A stretch of 64,000 bases of DNA from Paraurantiacibacter namhicola (GTDB lineage: Bacteria; Pseudomonadota; Alphaproteobacteria; Sphingomonadales; Sphingomonadaceae), in contig NZ_CP016545.1 in assembly GCF_001687545.1 (NCBI RefSeq), positions 1,163,001 through 1,227,000 of the forward strand, given 5' to 3'. The position numbers and the translations under genes were made by a program. The notes under the pieces are model-generated. The model had not been told where the DNA came from, did not search any database, and worked only from the letters and a program-made list of their open reading frames with translations. Position 1 is the first letter of the stretch; each line of letters begins with the position of its first letter. Below are positions 16,510 to 24,300 of this stretch, in pieces.

Positions 16510-18591
16510 TCAGGCCGGCGCGGCCACCGCATGTCCGCGCACCTTGGGCACGGCGATGAAGGCTGCAAGGTACAGCACGCCGACGACGATCAGCAAATTG
16601 TTGTAGCCGGTGAACAGGGCGGCATATTCCAGGCAGCCGCCGAGGATCGTGCCCAGCAGGTTCACGGCAAAGGCGGAGCGCGTGTCACCGCTTTCGCGGA
16701 AGCGCTTGGAGAAGGCGACATTGGCGATGTAGATCGGCACGAAGGCGATCAGCGTCGCGGCCACAAGGCGCGGGATGTAAGGCATGGCCAGCAGCCATTC
16801 CTCCGGGATCGCCCATGCCGCCGCCAGCGATGCGGCAATCGCCACATACAGGAACTTCAGCGGCGGGGTCTTGAAACGGGCCGTGGTTTCCACCGCCGCC
16901 AGCACGCACAGCAGCACGCCGCCGAACACCAGGGCATTCACGAACCATGTCGTCCCGAACAGCAGGGCGAAGGTCGCGATGTTCTTGGCCTGCAGCAGCA
17001 GGAAGGCCGCGCCCATGAAGAACAGGTCCGCATAGGGGCGCATTTCCTTCATCGGGCCGCCCAGCGTGCGCACGGTGATGAAGGACGCCGCCAGGATCAG
17101 CGAAAGCGTGATGATGTACATCGGCGGGAAATTGTCGCCCTTGAAGTACACGAAGGGCGCATTGTCATTGGCCGGGACCATGTCCTCGGGCGCGCTGACA
17201 GGCTCCCACGTTGCGGCGCAGTTCTGGTCTGCTGCGGAATAACCAGCAGTGATCACCGCCTGCGCCCCGTCGAACGTATCGACACAGGGTGCGTGGCCGA
17301 ACGCCGTGGCCGCGGTGTTGGCCAGCCGGTCGATCAGCCAGTCCTCGCGGTAGTAATTGTACATGGAGAAGGTGCCGCCCGGCTTCAGCCGGTCACGCAC
17401 GGAAACCAGCGCCTCTTCGGTGAAGAGGAAACTTTCGAGGCGGATCTGCGAGGCGCCATTCACCAGCGTCAGGCTGTCCGGCAGGGCGAACAGGATGAAG
17501 TCGTACTTCTTATCCGTCCCTTCCAGGAAGGCGCGGCCATCGTCGATGTGACGGGTGACGCGCGGGTCCTGGTAAGGCCGGTCGACATTGCCGTCGATTC
17601 CGATCTGCATGATGCCCGGATCGATATCGACTGCATCCACGCTTCGCGCGCCGTTCTGCAGCGCAATCGCAAGGTCGGAGCCGGAACCCGCACCGATGAT
17701 CAGCACATCGCCCAGTTCGCCCGGATTGCGGCGCAAGTAAGGCGCGAAATAGATCTTGTAATCCAGCGCGCGGCGAAGATCGGCAGGGGCCATCACCTGG
17801 TGCGGCACGCCATTGGCGCGGATCTGCAGCAGGCCTTCGGTCTTGTTCTCATTCTCCAGCGTCTGGATCTTGTAATACGGCGTCCAGCTGATGCTTTCAT
17901 CGGTGCTTTCGTTAAACAGGATCACCAGCAGCGGGATGGCCCAGGCGATGCTGACCAGCCGGCGGCGTTTCTCGCTCAGCACAACGTACAAGGCGGCGGC
18001 GACCAGGCCCCACACCAGCGACGGCGCGTGCATGAAGGCGAGGACGGAAAAGGCCACGATGCCGGTCAGCGAACCGATCAGGTCCCAGCGATAAGCGCGC
18101 AGGGCGGGCAGCTTTGCAAAGCAGCGCCCGACCAGTTCAGCCGGTCCAGCCAGGATCACGGCCACCAGCAGGAAAATCAGCGGCAGCGCCAGCCAGGCCG
18201 GCGGGCCGCTCATTTCAAGCGCAGTGAAATAGATGATGTCCGCGCCTTCGCGCTGGATGCTCATCGGGTAACGGATCACCGCGATTGTCAGCAGGGTCAG
18301 CAGCGGCAGCGACCAGGGCCAGATGGACCAATCCTTGCGCGCAATCAGGAAACCGGCGCCGATGCCCAGGAAGCTTCCCAGCAGGACGAAATTGGAAAAA
18401 TAGGACAGGTGGATGACGTTGGAGCCGAGCCAGCGGATCAGCGCCAGCTCCACGAACAACATCAGCGCCGCCGACAGGACGAGGCGCACGGCCACATTGC
18501 CGCTGTCTTCCTGTGCCGACTCCGGCGGCGCGCTCGCCTGCGCGATGCCGGCCCCGTCAATTGAACGGTCTTGTGCGATGTCCACTTGCAT
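16510..18591 (-). CDS. polytopic membrane protein with spermidine-synthase-like domain
   Basis: The 693-residue protein has about seven membrane segments before residue 235, a soluble Rossmann domain (about 255-440) and about seven more membrane segments from residue 480. The soluble domain carries a SAM-type loop VLIIGAGSGSDLAIALQNGA, the acidic motif AVDIDPGIMQIG and HIDDGRAFLEGTDKKYDFIL, as in spermidine/spermine synthases. Where true spermidine synthases read like DSSDP at the catalytic Asp, this one reads FALPDSLTL, so aminopropyl transfer is doubtful. It is more safely called a membrane-embedded SAM-binding protein of unknown substrate. It follows the copper-storage-like gene on the same strand. 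Confidence 0.85.
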   Translation of the reverse strand: MQVDIAQDRSIDGAGIAQASAPPESAQEDSGNVAVRLVLSAALMLFVELALIRWLGSNVIHLSYFSNFVLLGSFLGIGAGFLIARKDWSIWPWSLPLLTLLTIAVIRYPMSIQREGADIIYFTALEMSGPPAWLALPLIFLLVAVILAGPAELVGRCFAKLPALRAYRWDLIGSLTGIVAFSVLAFMHAPSLVWGLVAAALYVVLSEKRRRLVSIAWAIPLLVILFNESTDESISWTPYYKIQTLENENKTEGLLQIRANGVPHQVMAPADLRRALDYKIYFAPYLRRNPGELGDVLIIGAGSGSDLAIALQNGARSVDAVDIDPGIMQIGIDGNVDRPYQDPRVTRHIDDGRAFLEGTDKKYDFILFALPDSLTLVNGASQIRLESFLFTEEALVSVRDRLKPGGTFSMYNYYREDWLIDRLANTAATAFGHAPCVDTFDGAQAVITAGYSAADQNCAATWEPVSAPEDMVPANDNAPFVYFKGDNFPPMYIITLSLILAASFITVRTLGGPMKEMRPYADLFFMGAAFLLLQAKNIATFALLFGTTWFVNALVFGGVLLCVLAAVETTARFKTPPLKFLYVAIAASLAAAWAIPEEWLLAMPYIPRLVAATLIAFVPIYIANVAFSKRFRESGDTRSAFAVNLLGTILGGCLEYAALFTGYNNLLIVVGVLYLAAFIAVPKVRGHAVAAPA

Positions 18592-18633
18592 TTCCCCTGT
18601 AAACCACAGGGGGCCGCTTGTGGTGCAATATGG

Positions 18634-18649
18634 TTAATGACCGGCTAAC
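18634..18649. promoter_or_regulatory. possible CtrA-like site
   Basis: TTAA, seven bases, then CTAAC is seen at 18634-18649. The CtrA full-site consensus is TTAA-N7-TTAAC, so this differs at one base. It lies about 43 bases upstream of the start of the spermidine-synthase-like gene. This is a weak call resting only on sequence similarity. Confidence 0.35.
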
Positions 18650-18673
18650 GGCTGGCGGTCGTGCAAGGGGGCT

Positions 18674-19072
18674 TCAGGCGGCTTCCATCATTGCATCGTG
18701 CGCCTTGACCATGTCTTCAACCACTTCGCGGCACATCCGCTCGCAGCGGTTGCAATGCGGATTTTCATGCTTGGCGCATTCTTCCGCGCAGACCTTGCAG
18801 GCGATGATGACCGCTTCGGACAGCGACTTGATCACCGTGACATTGCCGTCGGTCCGGCGGCTAGCAATGCGGTAGAAGGCCGTGCAGGCGTCCGAGGCAT
18901 CAGAACACAAGCGGATGCAGCGCCGCATGTCGCCGTCTTCGGCATTACAGGCATCGGCGCAGCTGTTCATGATGGCTGCGCCATACATGGCATGCTTGAT
19001 CGCCTCGCCCAGCTGCTCGTTGTAATCGGCGCCCACCGCGGGATGGTCCTGGATCATTTCCTTGATCGACAT
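18674..19072 (-). CDS. four-helix Cys-rich (Csp/DUF326-like) copper-binding protein
   Basis: The 132-residue protein has 11 cysteines, at about 38, 42, 52, 56, 63, 92, 95, 99, 107, 110 and 114, spaced along predicted helices. This is the pattern of the cytosolic copper-storage proteins (Csp3/DUF326 four-helix bundles), which hold many Cu(I) ions in the bundle core. There is no signal peptide, so it is likely cytosolic. The ATG at 19072 gives MSIKEMIQDHPAVGADYNEQ. Copper exporters or regulators are not nearby. The next gene on the strand, the membrane SAM-binding protein, may or may not be cotranscribed across the 82-base gap. Confidence 0.85.
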   Translation of the reverse strand: MSIKEMIQDHPAVGADYNEQLGEAIKHAMYGAAIMNSCADACNAEDGDMRRCIRLCSDASDACTAFYRIASRRTDGNVTVIKSLSEAVIIACKVCAEECAKHENPHCNRCERMCREVVEDMVKAHDAMMEAA

Positions 19073-19163
19073 TGCAAATCTCCTTTCCCCTCCCAGCGAG
19101 CCGGGTGGGGGATAGTTCCAAGGCGGGCTTGGCGCTCGCCGCCGTTCCAGCTATGTTCCGGCG

Positions 19164-20579
19164 ATGGATACGACACTGCTGACCGTCATCGTCTTTGCTG
19201 CCGCGCTGCTGATCGGCGGCGCGCTGGGCTGGTTCGTGGGATCGCGCCCGGTGGCCGAACTGCGCGAGCGCCATGCCCGGCGGGACGAGGAGGCGCGGAG
19301 CGCGGAAGAACGCGTGGAGCGCATGGCGCCGGAGCTTGCCACCATGAGCGAGCGGGCCGCGCGGGCGGACGATCTGGCGCAGAAGCTGGACGCCGCGCGC
19401 GAGGAGCTGACCGGTCTTAAGGCGCAGGCTGCCGGCTTTGCCGAGCAGAAGCGCCTGCTGGAAGAAAGCCGCGAGAAGCTGCTGAAGGAATTCGAGAACA
19501 CCGGCGCCGCCGTGCTGGGCAAGGCGCAGGAAGCGTTCCTCGCCCGCGCCAGCGAACGCTTCGGCCATTCGGAGAAGGCGAGTGCGGCCAAGCTGTCCGA
19601 ATTGCTGAAACCCGTCGACGACAGGCTGAAGAAATACGAAGCGCAGGTCGAGCAGCTGGAGGCCAAGCGCGTCGATGCCTTTGGCCAGTTGACCGGCCTG
19701 ATCGAGAACATGCAGCGCGGGCAGGAAGAGGTGCGGCGCGAGGCGCAGCGGCTCGGCAATTCGCTGACCAATGCCCCCAAGGCGCGCGGGCGCTGGGGGG
19801 AACGGGCGCTGCAGAACGTGCTGGAGCAGTGCGGCCTGTCCGAGCATACGGATTTCGACCTGGAGCAATCCGTCGACACCGAAGGCGGGCGGCTGCGGCC
19901 CGATGCCATCGTCCGTGTGCCGGGGCAGAAGAAGCTGGTGATCGACGCCAAGGTCTCGCTCAACGCCTACCAGGCTGCGTTCGAGGCGGACAATGACGAT
20001 GACCGCGCGCGGCACATGGCACTGCACGCCAAGAGCATGCGGAACCACGTCCAGACGCTGGGCGCGAAAAGTTACCAGAGCCAGTTCGACGATGCGCCAG
20101 ATTACGTGGTGATGTTCGTGCCGGGTGAGCACTTCGTCGCCGCCGCGCTGGAAGCCGATCCGGAGCTGTGGGATTTCGCCTTCAAGAATGGCGTGCTGCT
20201 GGCCACGCCCACCAACCTCGTCGCCATCGCGCGCACCGTGGCTCAGGTCTGGCGGCAGGACCGGATGGCAGCCGAAGCGCAGGAAATCGGCCGGATGGGC
20301 GCGGAGCTCTATGACCGCCTGCGTGTCGCCTCCGAACATATGAAGCGCGTGGGCGGCGGGCTGGAGACGGCGGTGGCCAATTACAACAAGTTCGTCGGCA
20401 GTTTCGAGCGCAATGTGCTGACCTCCGGTCGCCGCATGGCAGAGAAAGGGCTGGAGATCGGCAAGGAGATCGAGGACGTGCCGCTGGTGGAAGGCGCGCC
20501 GCGTTATACCGATGCGGATATTGCGGAACCGGACGAAAACCTGCTTATTGATCGCGACAAGCAAGAGGCGGCAGAATGA
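19164..20579 (+). CDS. rmuC: DNA recombination protein RmuC
   Basis: RmuC is a membrane-anchored predicted nuclease that limits DNA inversions at short repeats. The 471-residue protein has one N-terminal membrane helix (TVIVFAAALLIGGALGWFVG), a coiled coil from about 25 to 190 rich in Arg/Glu, and the PD-(D/E)XK-like RmuC domain with KARGRWGERALQNVLEQCGL, the catalytic-type GGRLRPDAIVRVPGQKKLVIDAKV, and DYVVMFVPGEHFVAAAL. Its stop overlaps the start of the downstream lipoprotein gene by four bases (ATGA), so the two are coupled. Confidence 0.95.
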   Translation: MDTTLLTVIVFAAALLIGGALGWFVGSRPVAELRERHARRDEEARSAEERVERMAPELATMSERAARADDLAQKLDAAREELTGLKAQAAGFAEQKRLLEESREKLLKEFENTGAAVLGKAQEAFLARASERFGHSEKASAAKLSELLKPVDDRLKKYEAQVEQLEAKRVDAFGQLTGLIENMQRGQEEVRREAQRLGNSLTNAPKARGRWGERALQNVLEQCGLSEHTDFDLEQSVDTEGGRLRPDAIVRVPGQKKLVIDAKVSLNAYQAAFEADNDDDRARHMALHAKSMRNHVQTLGAKSYQSQFDDAPDYVVMFVPGEHFVAAALEADPELWDFAFKNGVLLATPTNLVAIARTVAQVWRQDRMAAEAQEIGRMGAELYDRLRVASEHMKRVGGGLETAVANYNKFVGSFERNVLTSGRRMAEKGLEIGKEIEDVPLVEGAPRYTDADIAEPDENLLIDRDKQEAAE

Positions 20580-21292
20580 CGATGCGTGTTGTGATGGGCG
20601 TGGCGGCGGCAGCGATGCTGCTGGCCGGATGCGAGCGGGCCGAAACCGCACCGGCCGAGGAAATCGGCAAGGTGGCCGAAGGCGTACTGGGCGAAGGCGA
20701 GGGCGAAGCCTCTCCCATGGCCGATGGCCCCTATGCCCCGCGCGACACCTGCGACCAGGTCGAAGGCAGCCGCGAATTCCGCGGCCGGCTGGAAAAAGCC
20801 GTGGCTGAGCGGGACGTTGCGGCCCTGCGCGCCATGGTGGCGGACGATATCCTGCTGGACTTCGGCGGCGGCATGGGCGCGGCCGAGCTGGAGACCCGGC
20901 TGGCCGATGACGACTGGGCACTATGGGAGGAACTGGACCAGCTGCTGAAACTGGGCTGTTCCGCCAACAAGCAGGGCGGCATCACCATCCCCTGGTACGC
21001 GGACCAGCAGATCGACGCGGTCGAGGCGGCCAATGGCGTGATTGTGACTGGCGAGAATGTGCCGATGCGCAATGCGCCTGCCGCGGACGGCGAGACGGTT
21101 GCGCTTGTTTCCTGGGATGTGGTCAGCCTGGCGGCCTTCGATGCCGATGCCGAATACCAGCGCGTCGTCGCGGTGGACGGCACCACGGGTTTCATCCGGA
21201 CGGACATGCTGCGCAGCCTGCTCGATTACCGCGTCGTGGCTTCCCAGCGGAACGGCAAGTGGTCCGTTACCAGTTTCGTGGCGGGCGACTGA
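20576..21292 (+). CDS. lipoprotein with SH3-like C-terminal region
   Basis: This 238-residue protein has a lipoprotein signal, MTMRVVMGVAAAAMLLAGC, with lipobox LAGC at about Cys19. A low-complexity Glu/Gly stretch follows. Residues 60-130 form a helical region with DDILLDFGGGMG, and residues 145-215 look like a bacterial SH3 domain (GENVPMRNAPAADGETVALVSWD, then TTGFIRTDMLRS). SH3-type modules in exported proteins often bind cell-wall peptides. No enzyme motif is seen. It is coupled to rmuC by an ATGA overlap and ends five bases before the convergent SpoU-type gene. Confidence 0.8.
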   Translation: MTMRVVMGVAAAAMLLAGCERAETAPAEEIGKVAEGVLGEGEGEASPMADGPYAPRDTCDQVEGSREFRGRLEKAVAERDVAALRAMVADDILLDFGGGMGAAELETRLADDDWALWEELDQLLKLGCSANKQGGITIPWYADQQIDAVEAANGVIVTGENVPMRNAPAADGETVALVSWDVVSLAAFDADAEYQRVVAVDGTTGFIRTDMLRSLLDYRVVASQRNGKWSVTSFVAGD

Positions 21293-21296
21293 CGGC

Positions 21297-22097
21297 TCAG
21301 GCGTCTAGCGCGGCGAGCACTTCGTAGGACAGGACGGCAGCGGCCATGGCGGCATTCAGGCTGTCCGCCCGCCCGCGCATCGGCATGGTCACGCGCAGGT
21401 CGCAAGCGGTCTCGTATTCTTCGGGCAGGCCCTGGCTCTCGTTACCGACCAGCACGAAGCAGGGCGCGGCATAGGGTGCGCCGCGATAGGGCACGGCGTC
21501 GCGCAGGCTCGCGGCGACGAGCTGGCCTTCTGCCCGCCGCAGCCACACCAGGAAATCGCCCCAGCGCGCCTGCGCCATTTGCTGCGTGAAGATCGCCCCC
21601 ATGCTGGCGCGCACGGTCTCAACGCCGAAGGGGTCCGCACAATCGTCGATCAGGATCAGCCCGCCTGCGCCCACGGCATCGCCGGTGCGCAGCATGGTGC
21701 CGATATTGCCCGGATCGCGCAGCGCCTGCGCCACCAGCCAGATGCCGGAGCGGGAACGGTCGAGCGACGACAGCGAGGTATCGAATTCGTCGAAGACTCC
21801 CGCCACCGCCTGCGGATTGTCCTTGCCGGTAATCTTGGAAAGGATGTCGCGGCTGGTCTCGATCACCTCACCGCCGGCGGCAGAAACGGCCGCTTCCAGC
21901 TCGTCCAGCAGCGGGTGCGGATCGCGGCCAGTTGCCATCACCAGCTGGCGCGGCAAATGGCCGTTCTCACGCGCATCGGTCAGCAGGCGCAGCCCTTCGG
22001 CCAGGAATTGACCGGCGCGGCGGCGATGCTTCTTGTCGCGAAGCGCGCGGATGGCCTTTACGGTGGGGTTGGAAAATCCGGTGATGGTGCGGCGCAT
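21297..22097 (-). CDS. SpoU/TrmH family RNA 2'-O-methyltransferase
   Basis: The 266-residue protein has an N-terminal substrate-binding domain (KHRRRAGQFLAEGLRLLTDA) and a C-terminal SPOUT knot domain with motif 1 LRDPGNIGTMLRTGDAVGAGGLIL, motif 2 FVLVGNESQGLPEEY and motif 3 VTMPMRGRADSLNAAMAAAVLSYE. These are the SAM-binding motifs of TrmH/RlmB-like 2'-O-methyltransferases acting on tRNA or rRNA. The exact target nucleotide cannot be read from the sequence. It lies 35 bases downstream of the HPr gene on the same strand. Confidence 0.93.
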   Translation of the reverse strand: MRRTITGFSNPTVKAIRALRDKKHRRRAGQFLAEGLRLLTDARENGHLPRQLVMATGRDPHPLLDELEAAVSAAGGEVIETSRDILSKITGKDNPQAVAGVFDEFDTSLSSLDRSRSGIWLVAQALRDPGNIGTMLRTGDAVGAGGLILIDDCADPFGVETVRASMGAIFTQQMAQARWGDFLVWLRRAEGQLVAASLRDAVPYRGAPYAAPCFVLVGNESQGLPEEYETACDLRVTMPMRGRADSLNAAMAAAVLSYEVLAALDA

Positions 22098-22132
22098 GGC
22101 GATCCTCGCCCCCGTCTTGTGTGCAGGCGGCC

Positions 22133-22408
22133 TCAGCTTTCGCCGAAGCCATCCTCGACCAGCGTGACCAGCTCGGCCAGGCGGGCTTCCTGCGCTTCGC
22201 CCTCGCAGCCGATCTCGATGGTGTCGCCCTTGGCGGCGCCCAGCATCATCAGGCCCAGGATGGAGGTGCCCAGCGCCTCGTTACCGTCCTTCGCCACGCG
22301 CACGGTGCAGCCGTCCATGGCGCTGGCGACGCCTACGAACTTGGCACTGGCCCGCGCATGCAGCCCGCGCTGGTTGACGATGGTGACTTGCTGCGAACAC
22401 CCGGTCAT
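22133..22408 (-). CDS. HPr family phosphocarrier protein
   Basis: The 91-residue HPr has the phosphorylatable His in NQRGLHARASAKF (His17) and the regulatory-Ser region TSILGLMMLGAAKGDTIEI, as in alphaproteobacterial HPr acted on by HprK. It passes phosphate from enzyme I to the EIIA encoded just upstream. Its ATG overlaps the EIIA stop by one base (TGATG). No sugar-specific EIIB/EIIC gene is present, so the relay is probably regulatory, sensing carbon or nitrogen state, and not a transporter. Enzyme I (ptsP) is not in the window. Confidence 0.95.
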   Translation of the reverse strand: MTGCSQQVTIVNQRGLHARASAKFVGVASAMDGCTVRVAKDGNEALGTSILGLMMLGAAKGDTIEIGCEGEAQEARLAELVTLVEDGFGES

Positions 22409-22812
22409 CAGGCGTCCTGACCCAGGAATTCGGACGCGACGGTGATGTAATTGCGGCCCGCTTCTCGGCTGGCATGAGCAGCCTCTGCCAGGGGCAGTTC
22501 CTTGCGGGCATTCGCCAGGCGGATCAGCATGGGCAGGTTGATCCCGGCGATCACTTCCGTGCGGCCCTTCTCCAGCAGTGAGATCGCGAGATTGGACGGC
22601 GTGCCGCCGAACAGGTCCGTCAGCAGGACGGCTCCGGAGCCTGTATCCACCTTGTCGATCGACTTGCGGATCTGGGCGCGCTTAGCCTCCATGTCGTCGT
22701 CAGGCGCGATGCAGACGGTTGCGACCTGCTCCTGCGTGCCGACCACATGCTCCATTGCGGAGACGAATTCTTCGGCCAGGCGGCCATGGGTGACGAGTAC
22801 GATGCCAATCAT
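22408..22812 (-). CDS. PTS EIIA, mannose-type (ManX-like)
   Basis: The 134-residue protein is a mannose-family EIIA domain with the active His in IGIVLVTHGRLAEEF (His9) and the conserved GAVLLTDLFGGTPSNLAISLL. In alphaproteobacteria this stand-alone EIIA (often named ManX or EIIA-Man) receives phosphate from HPr and interacts with regulators such as ChvG or HprK. It is one base overlapped with HPr and lies about 70 bases downstream of rapZ on the same strand. The ATG at 22812 gives MIGIVLVTHG, the exact family start. Confidence 0.95.
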   Translation of the reverse strand: MIGIVLVTHGRLAEEFVSAMEHVVGTQEQVATVCIAPDDDMEAKRAQIRKSIDKVDTGSGAVLLTDLFGGTPSNLAISLLEKGRTEVIAGINLPMLIRLANARKELPLAEAAHASREAGRNYITVASEFLGQDA

Positions 22813-22884
22813 GGGATAATGGGCCGGTGCCTTAGCGGGCGGGCGGAAAAACCGCTGCGCGAATTGGGCGAAGGTCCGGCATGC

Positions 22885-23826
22885 TCACTTGCTCTCCATT
22901 TCCCCGCCGAGCGGGGATCCTTCAACGATCCCGGCGGCGCGGGATTCCAGATTGCGGTGGCGGACCGTGGGCGAAAAGCCAGCATCGCGCAAGGCCTTCG
23001 CAGCCTTCTCTGCGGTGTAGACGCTGCGATGTCTCCCGCCGGTACAGCCAAAGGCGATGGTGCAGTAGGATTTGCCCTGCGCGGCATAGCGCGGCAGCAG
23101 GTCCAGCAGCAGCGCTTCCATCCGCGCGAAATTGGGCCCGAAGCCGGGATCGCGCTCGATATGCTCGCCCACCTCCGCATCGCGCCCGGTCTTCTCGCGC
23201 AGGTCATCGACCCAATGCGGATTGTCCAAGAAGCGCATGTCGAACACCAGGTCCGCCGCCGCAGGCATGCCGCGCGCGAAGCCGAAGCTGGTGATTGTCA
23301 CGGTCATCGGCTGCGGCGCGTCATCGCCGTGGATGCCGCGAATGTGGTTCTTCAGGTCATTGGTGGTGAACTTGGATGTATCCACCAGCACATCTGCCCA
23401 GCGGCGCAGCGGGGACAGCAGCTCGCGCTCTGCCGCAATGCCGTTTTCCACCGGGTTGTCATGCGCGAGCGGGTGGCGGCGGCGCGTTTCGTCGAACCGC
23501 AGGGCCAGTTCCACATCGTTGCAATCGAGGAACAGCGTGGAAAGCTCCACATCGCCGCGCTCGCTCAGCGTCTTGACCTGCTCGATGATCTCAACCGGCA
23601 CGAAGCCGCGCGTGCGGCAGTCGAAGCCGATGGCCAGCGGATGGCTTTCCCCGTCGGGCGTCGCACCGTCATCGCCCACCAGTCGCTCCAGCAGGCGGAT
23701 CGGGAAATTGTCGATCGTTTCCCAGCCAAGGTCTTCCAGCACTTTCAGCGCTGTCGTCTTGCCCGCACCCAGCATGCCGGTGACGAGCAGGACGCGTTTT
23801 TGAGAATCGTGGGCGTTCGGGGCCAT
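22885..23826 (-). CDS. rapZ: RNase adapter protein RapZ
   Basis: The 313-residue protein (family about 285-300) has the P-loop LLVTGMLGAGKTTALKVLEDLGW, a Walker-B-like segment TLFLDCNDVELALRFDETRRRHPL, and the C-terminal domain CTIAFGCTGGRHRSVYTAEKAAKAL, which in E. coli binds small RNA. In enterobacteria RapZ controls GlcN6P synthase through sRNA decay; in alphaproteobacteria its role with the PTS is less clear. It sits between hprK and EIIA, the standard arrangement for this class. The C-terminal tail is slightly longer than in E. coli. Confidence 0.95.
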   Translation of the reverse strand: MAPNAHDSQKRVLLVTGMLGAGKTTALKVLEDLGWETIDNFPIRLLERLVGDDGATPDGESHPLAIGFDCRTRGFVPVEIIEQVKTLSERGDVELSTLFLDCNDVELALRFDETRRRHPLAHDNPVENGIAAERELLSPLRRWADVLVDTSKFTTNDLKNHIRGIHGDDAPQPMTVTITSFGFARGMPAAADLVFDMRFLDNPHWVDDLREKTGRDAEVGEHIERDPGFGPNFARMEALLLDLLPRYAAQGKSYCTIAFGCTGGRHRSVYTAEKAAKALRDAGFSPTVRHRNLESRAAGIVEGSPLGGEMESK

Positions 23827-23880
23827 GCGGCGATATGTGGGGGCGGGGCGGGTAAAAGGAAAGCCGCTTGGCGAAACGCG

Positions 23881-24300
23881 TCAGGGCAGGCCGTGCATGC
23901 GCAGCGCCCATTCGGCGCGCAGCGGCAGGTGCGGGGTTGCGGCGAAAAGGGCGATGTGAGGGATCTCGACGCCTTGCAGGCGGCGCATGCCAGCGCCATC
24001 GGGCAGGCGCGGCGCATCGTCCTGTAGGGTGACGACCAGGCTGACCGGGGCCTGGGTGACGGGCATCTCGATAATCCCGACGTTCCGGATCTCGAGCTTT
24101 CCCGCGATGTTGGGCGGAGGGCTGGCGAGCAGCGCGCCGTTTTCTGCGTCCACCGTCACGCCGTCATCGCCGACCAGCACCGCGCCGCGGTCTATCAAGG
24201 CGAGGGCGAGAGAGGACTTGCCGCTGCCGGGCGCGCCTTCGATCAGCAATCCGCGCCCCTCAATGGACACGCAGGTCACGTTTGCCAGCAGCGCGCTCAC
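23881..24300 (-). CDS. hprK: HPr kinase/phosphorylase, short C-terminal form
   Basis: Only the kinase domain is present: 139 residues, against about 310 in Gram-positive HprK. The P-loop is LIEGAPGSGKSSLALALIDRG at about residue 20, and the second conserved block LEIRNVGIIEMP follows, as in the HprK signature. It should phosphorylate the regulatory Ser of HPr and could also reverse it. This N-terminally reduced form is normal in alphaproteobacteria and is not a broken gene. Its start overlaps the stop of chvG by four bases, so it is coupled to the sensor kinase. Confidence 0.93.
   Translation of the reverse strand: MSALLANVTCVSIEGRGLLIEGAPGSGKSSLALALIDRGAVLVGDDGVTVDAENGALLASPPPNIAGKLEIRNVGIIEMPVTQAPVSLVVTLQDDAPRLPDGAGMRRLQGVEIPHIALFAATPHLPLRAEWALRMHGLP

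Noticed and set aside
16531-18564. 677-residue + strand open frame opposite the membrane protein
   Set aside because: Very rich in Gln/His/Arg with no domain, and the opposite strand has clear membrane helices and a SAM loop.
18945-20921. 658-residue - strand frame opposite rmuC
   Set aside because: RmuC on the + strand is a clear match and the shadow has no recognisable domain.
23881-24300. hprK as a truncated pseudogene
   Set aside because: The P-loop and second signature are intact, and the short form is normal in alphaproteobacteria.
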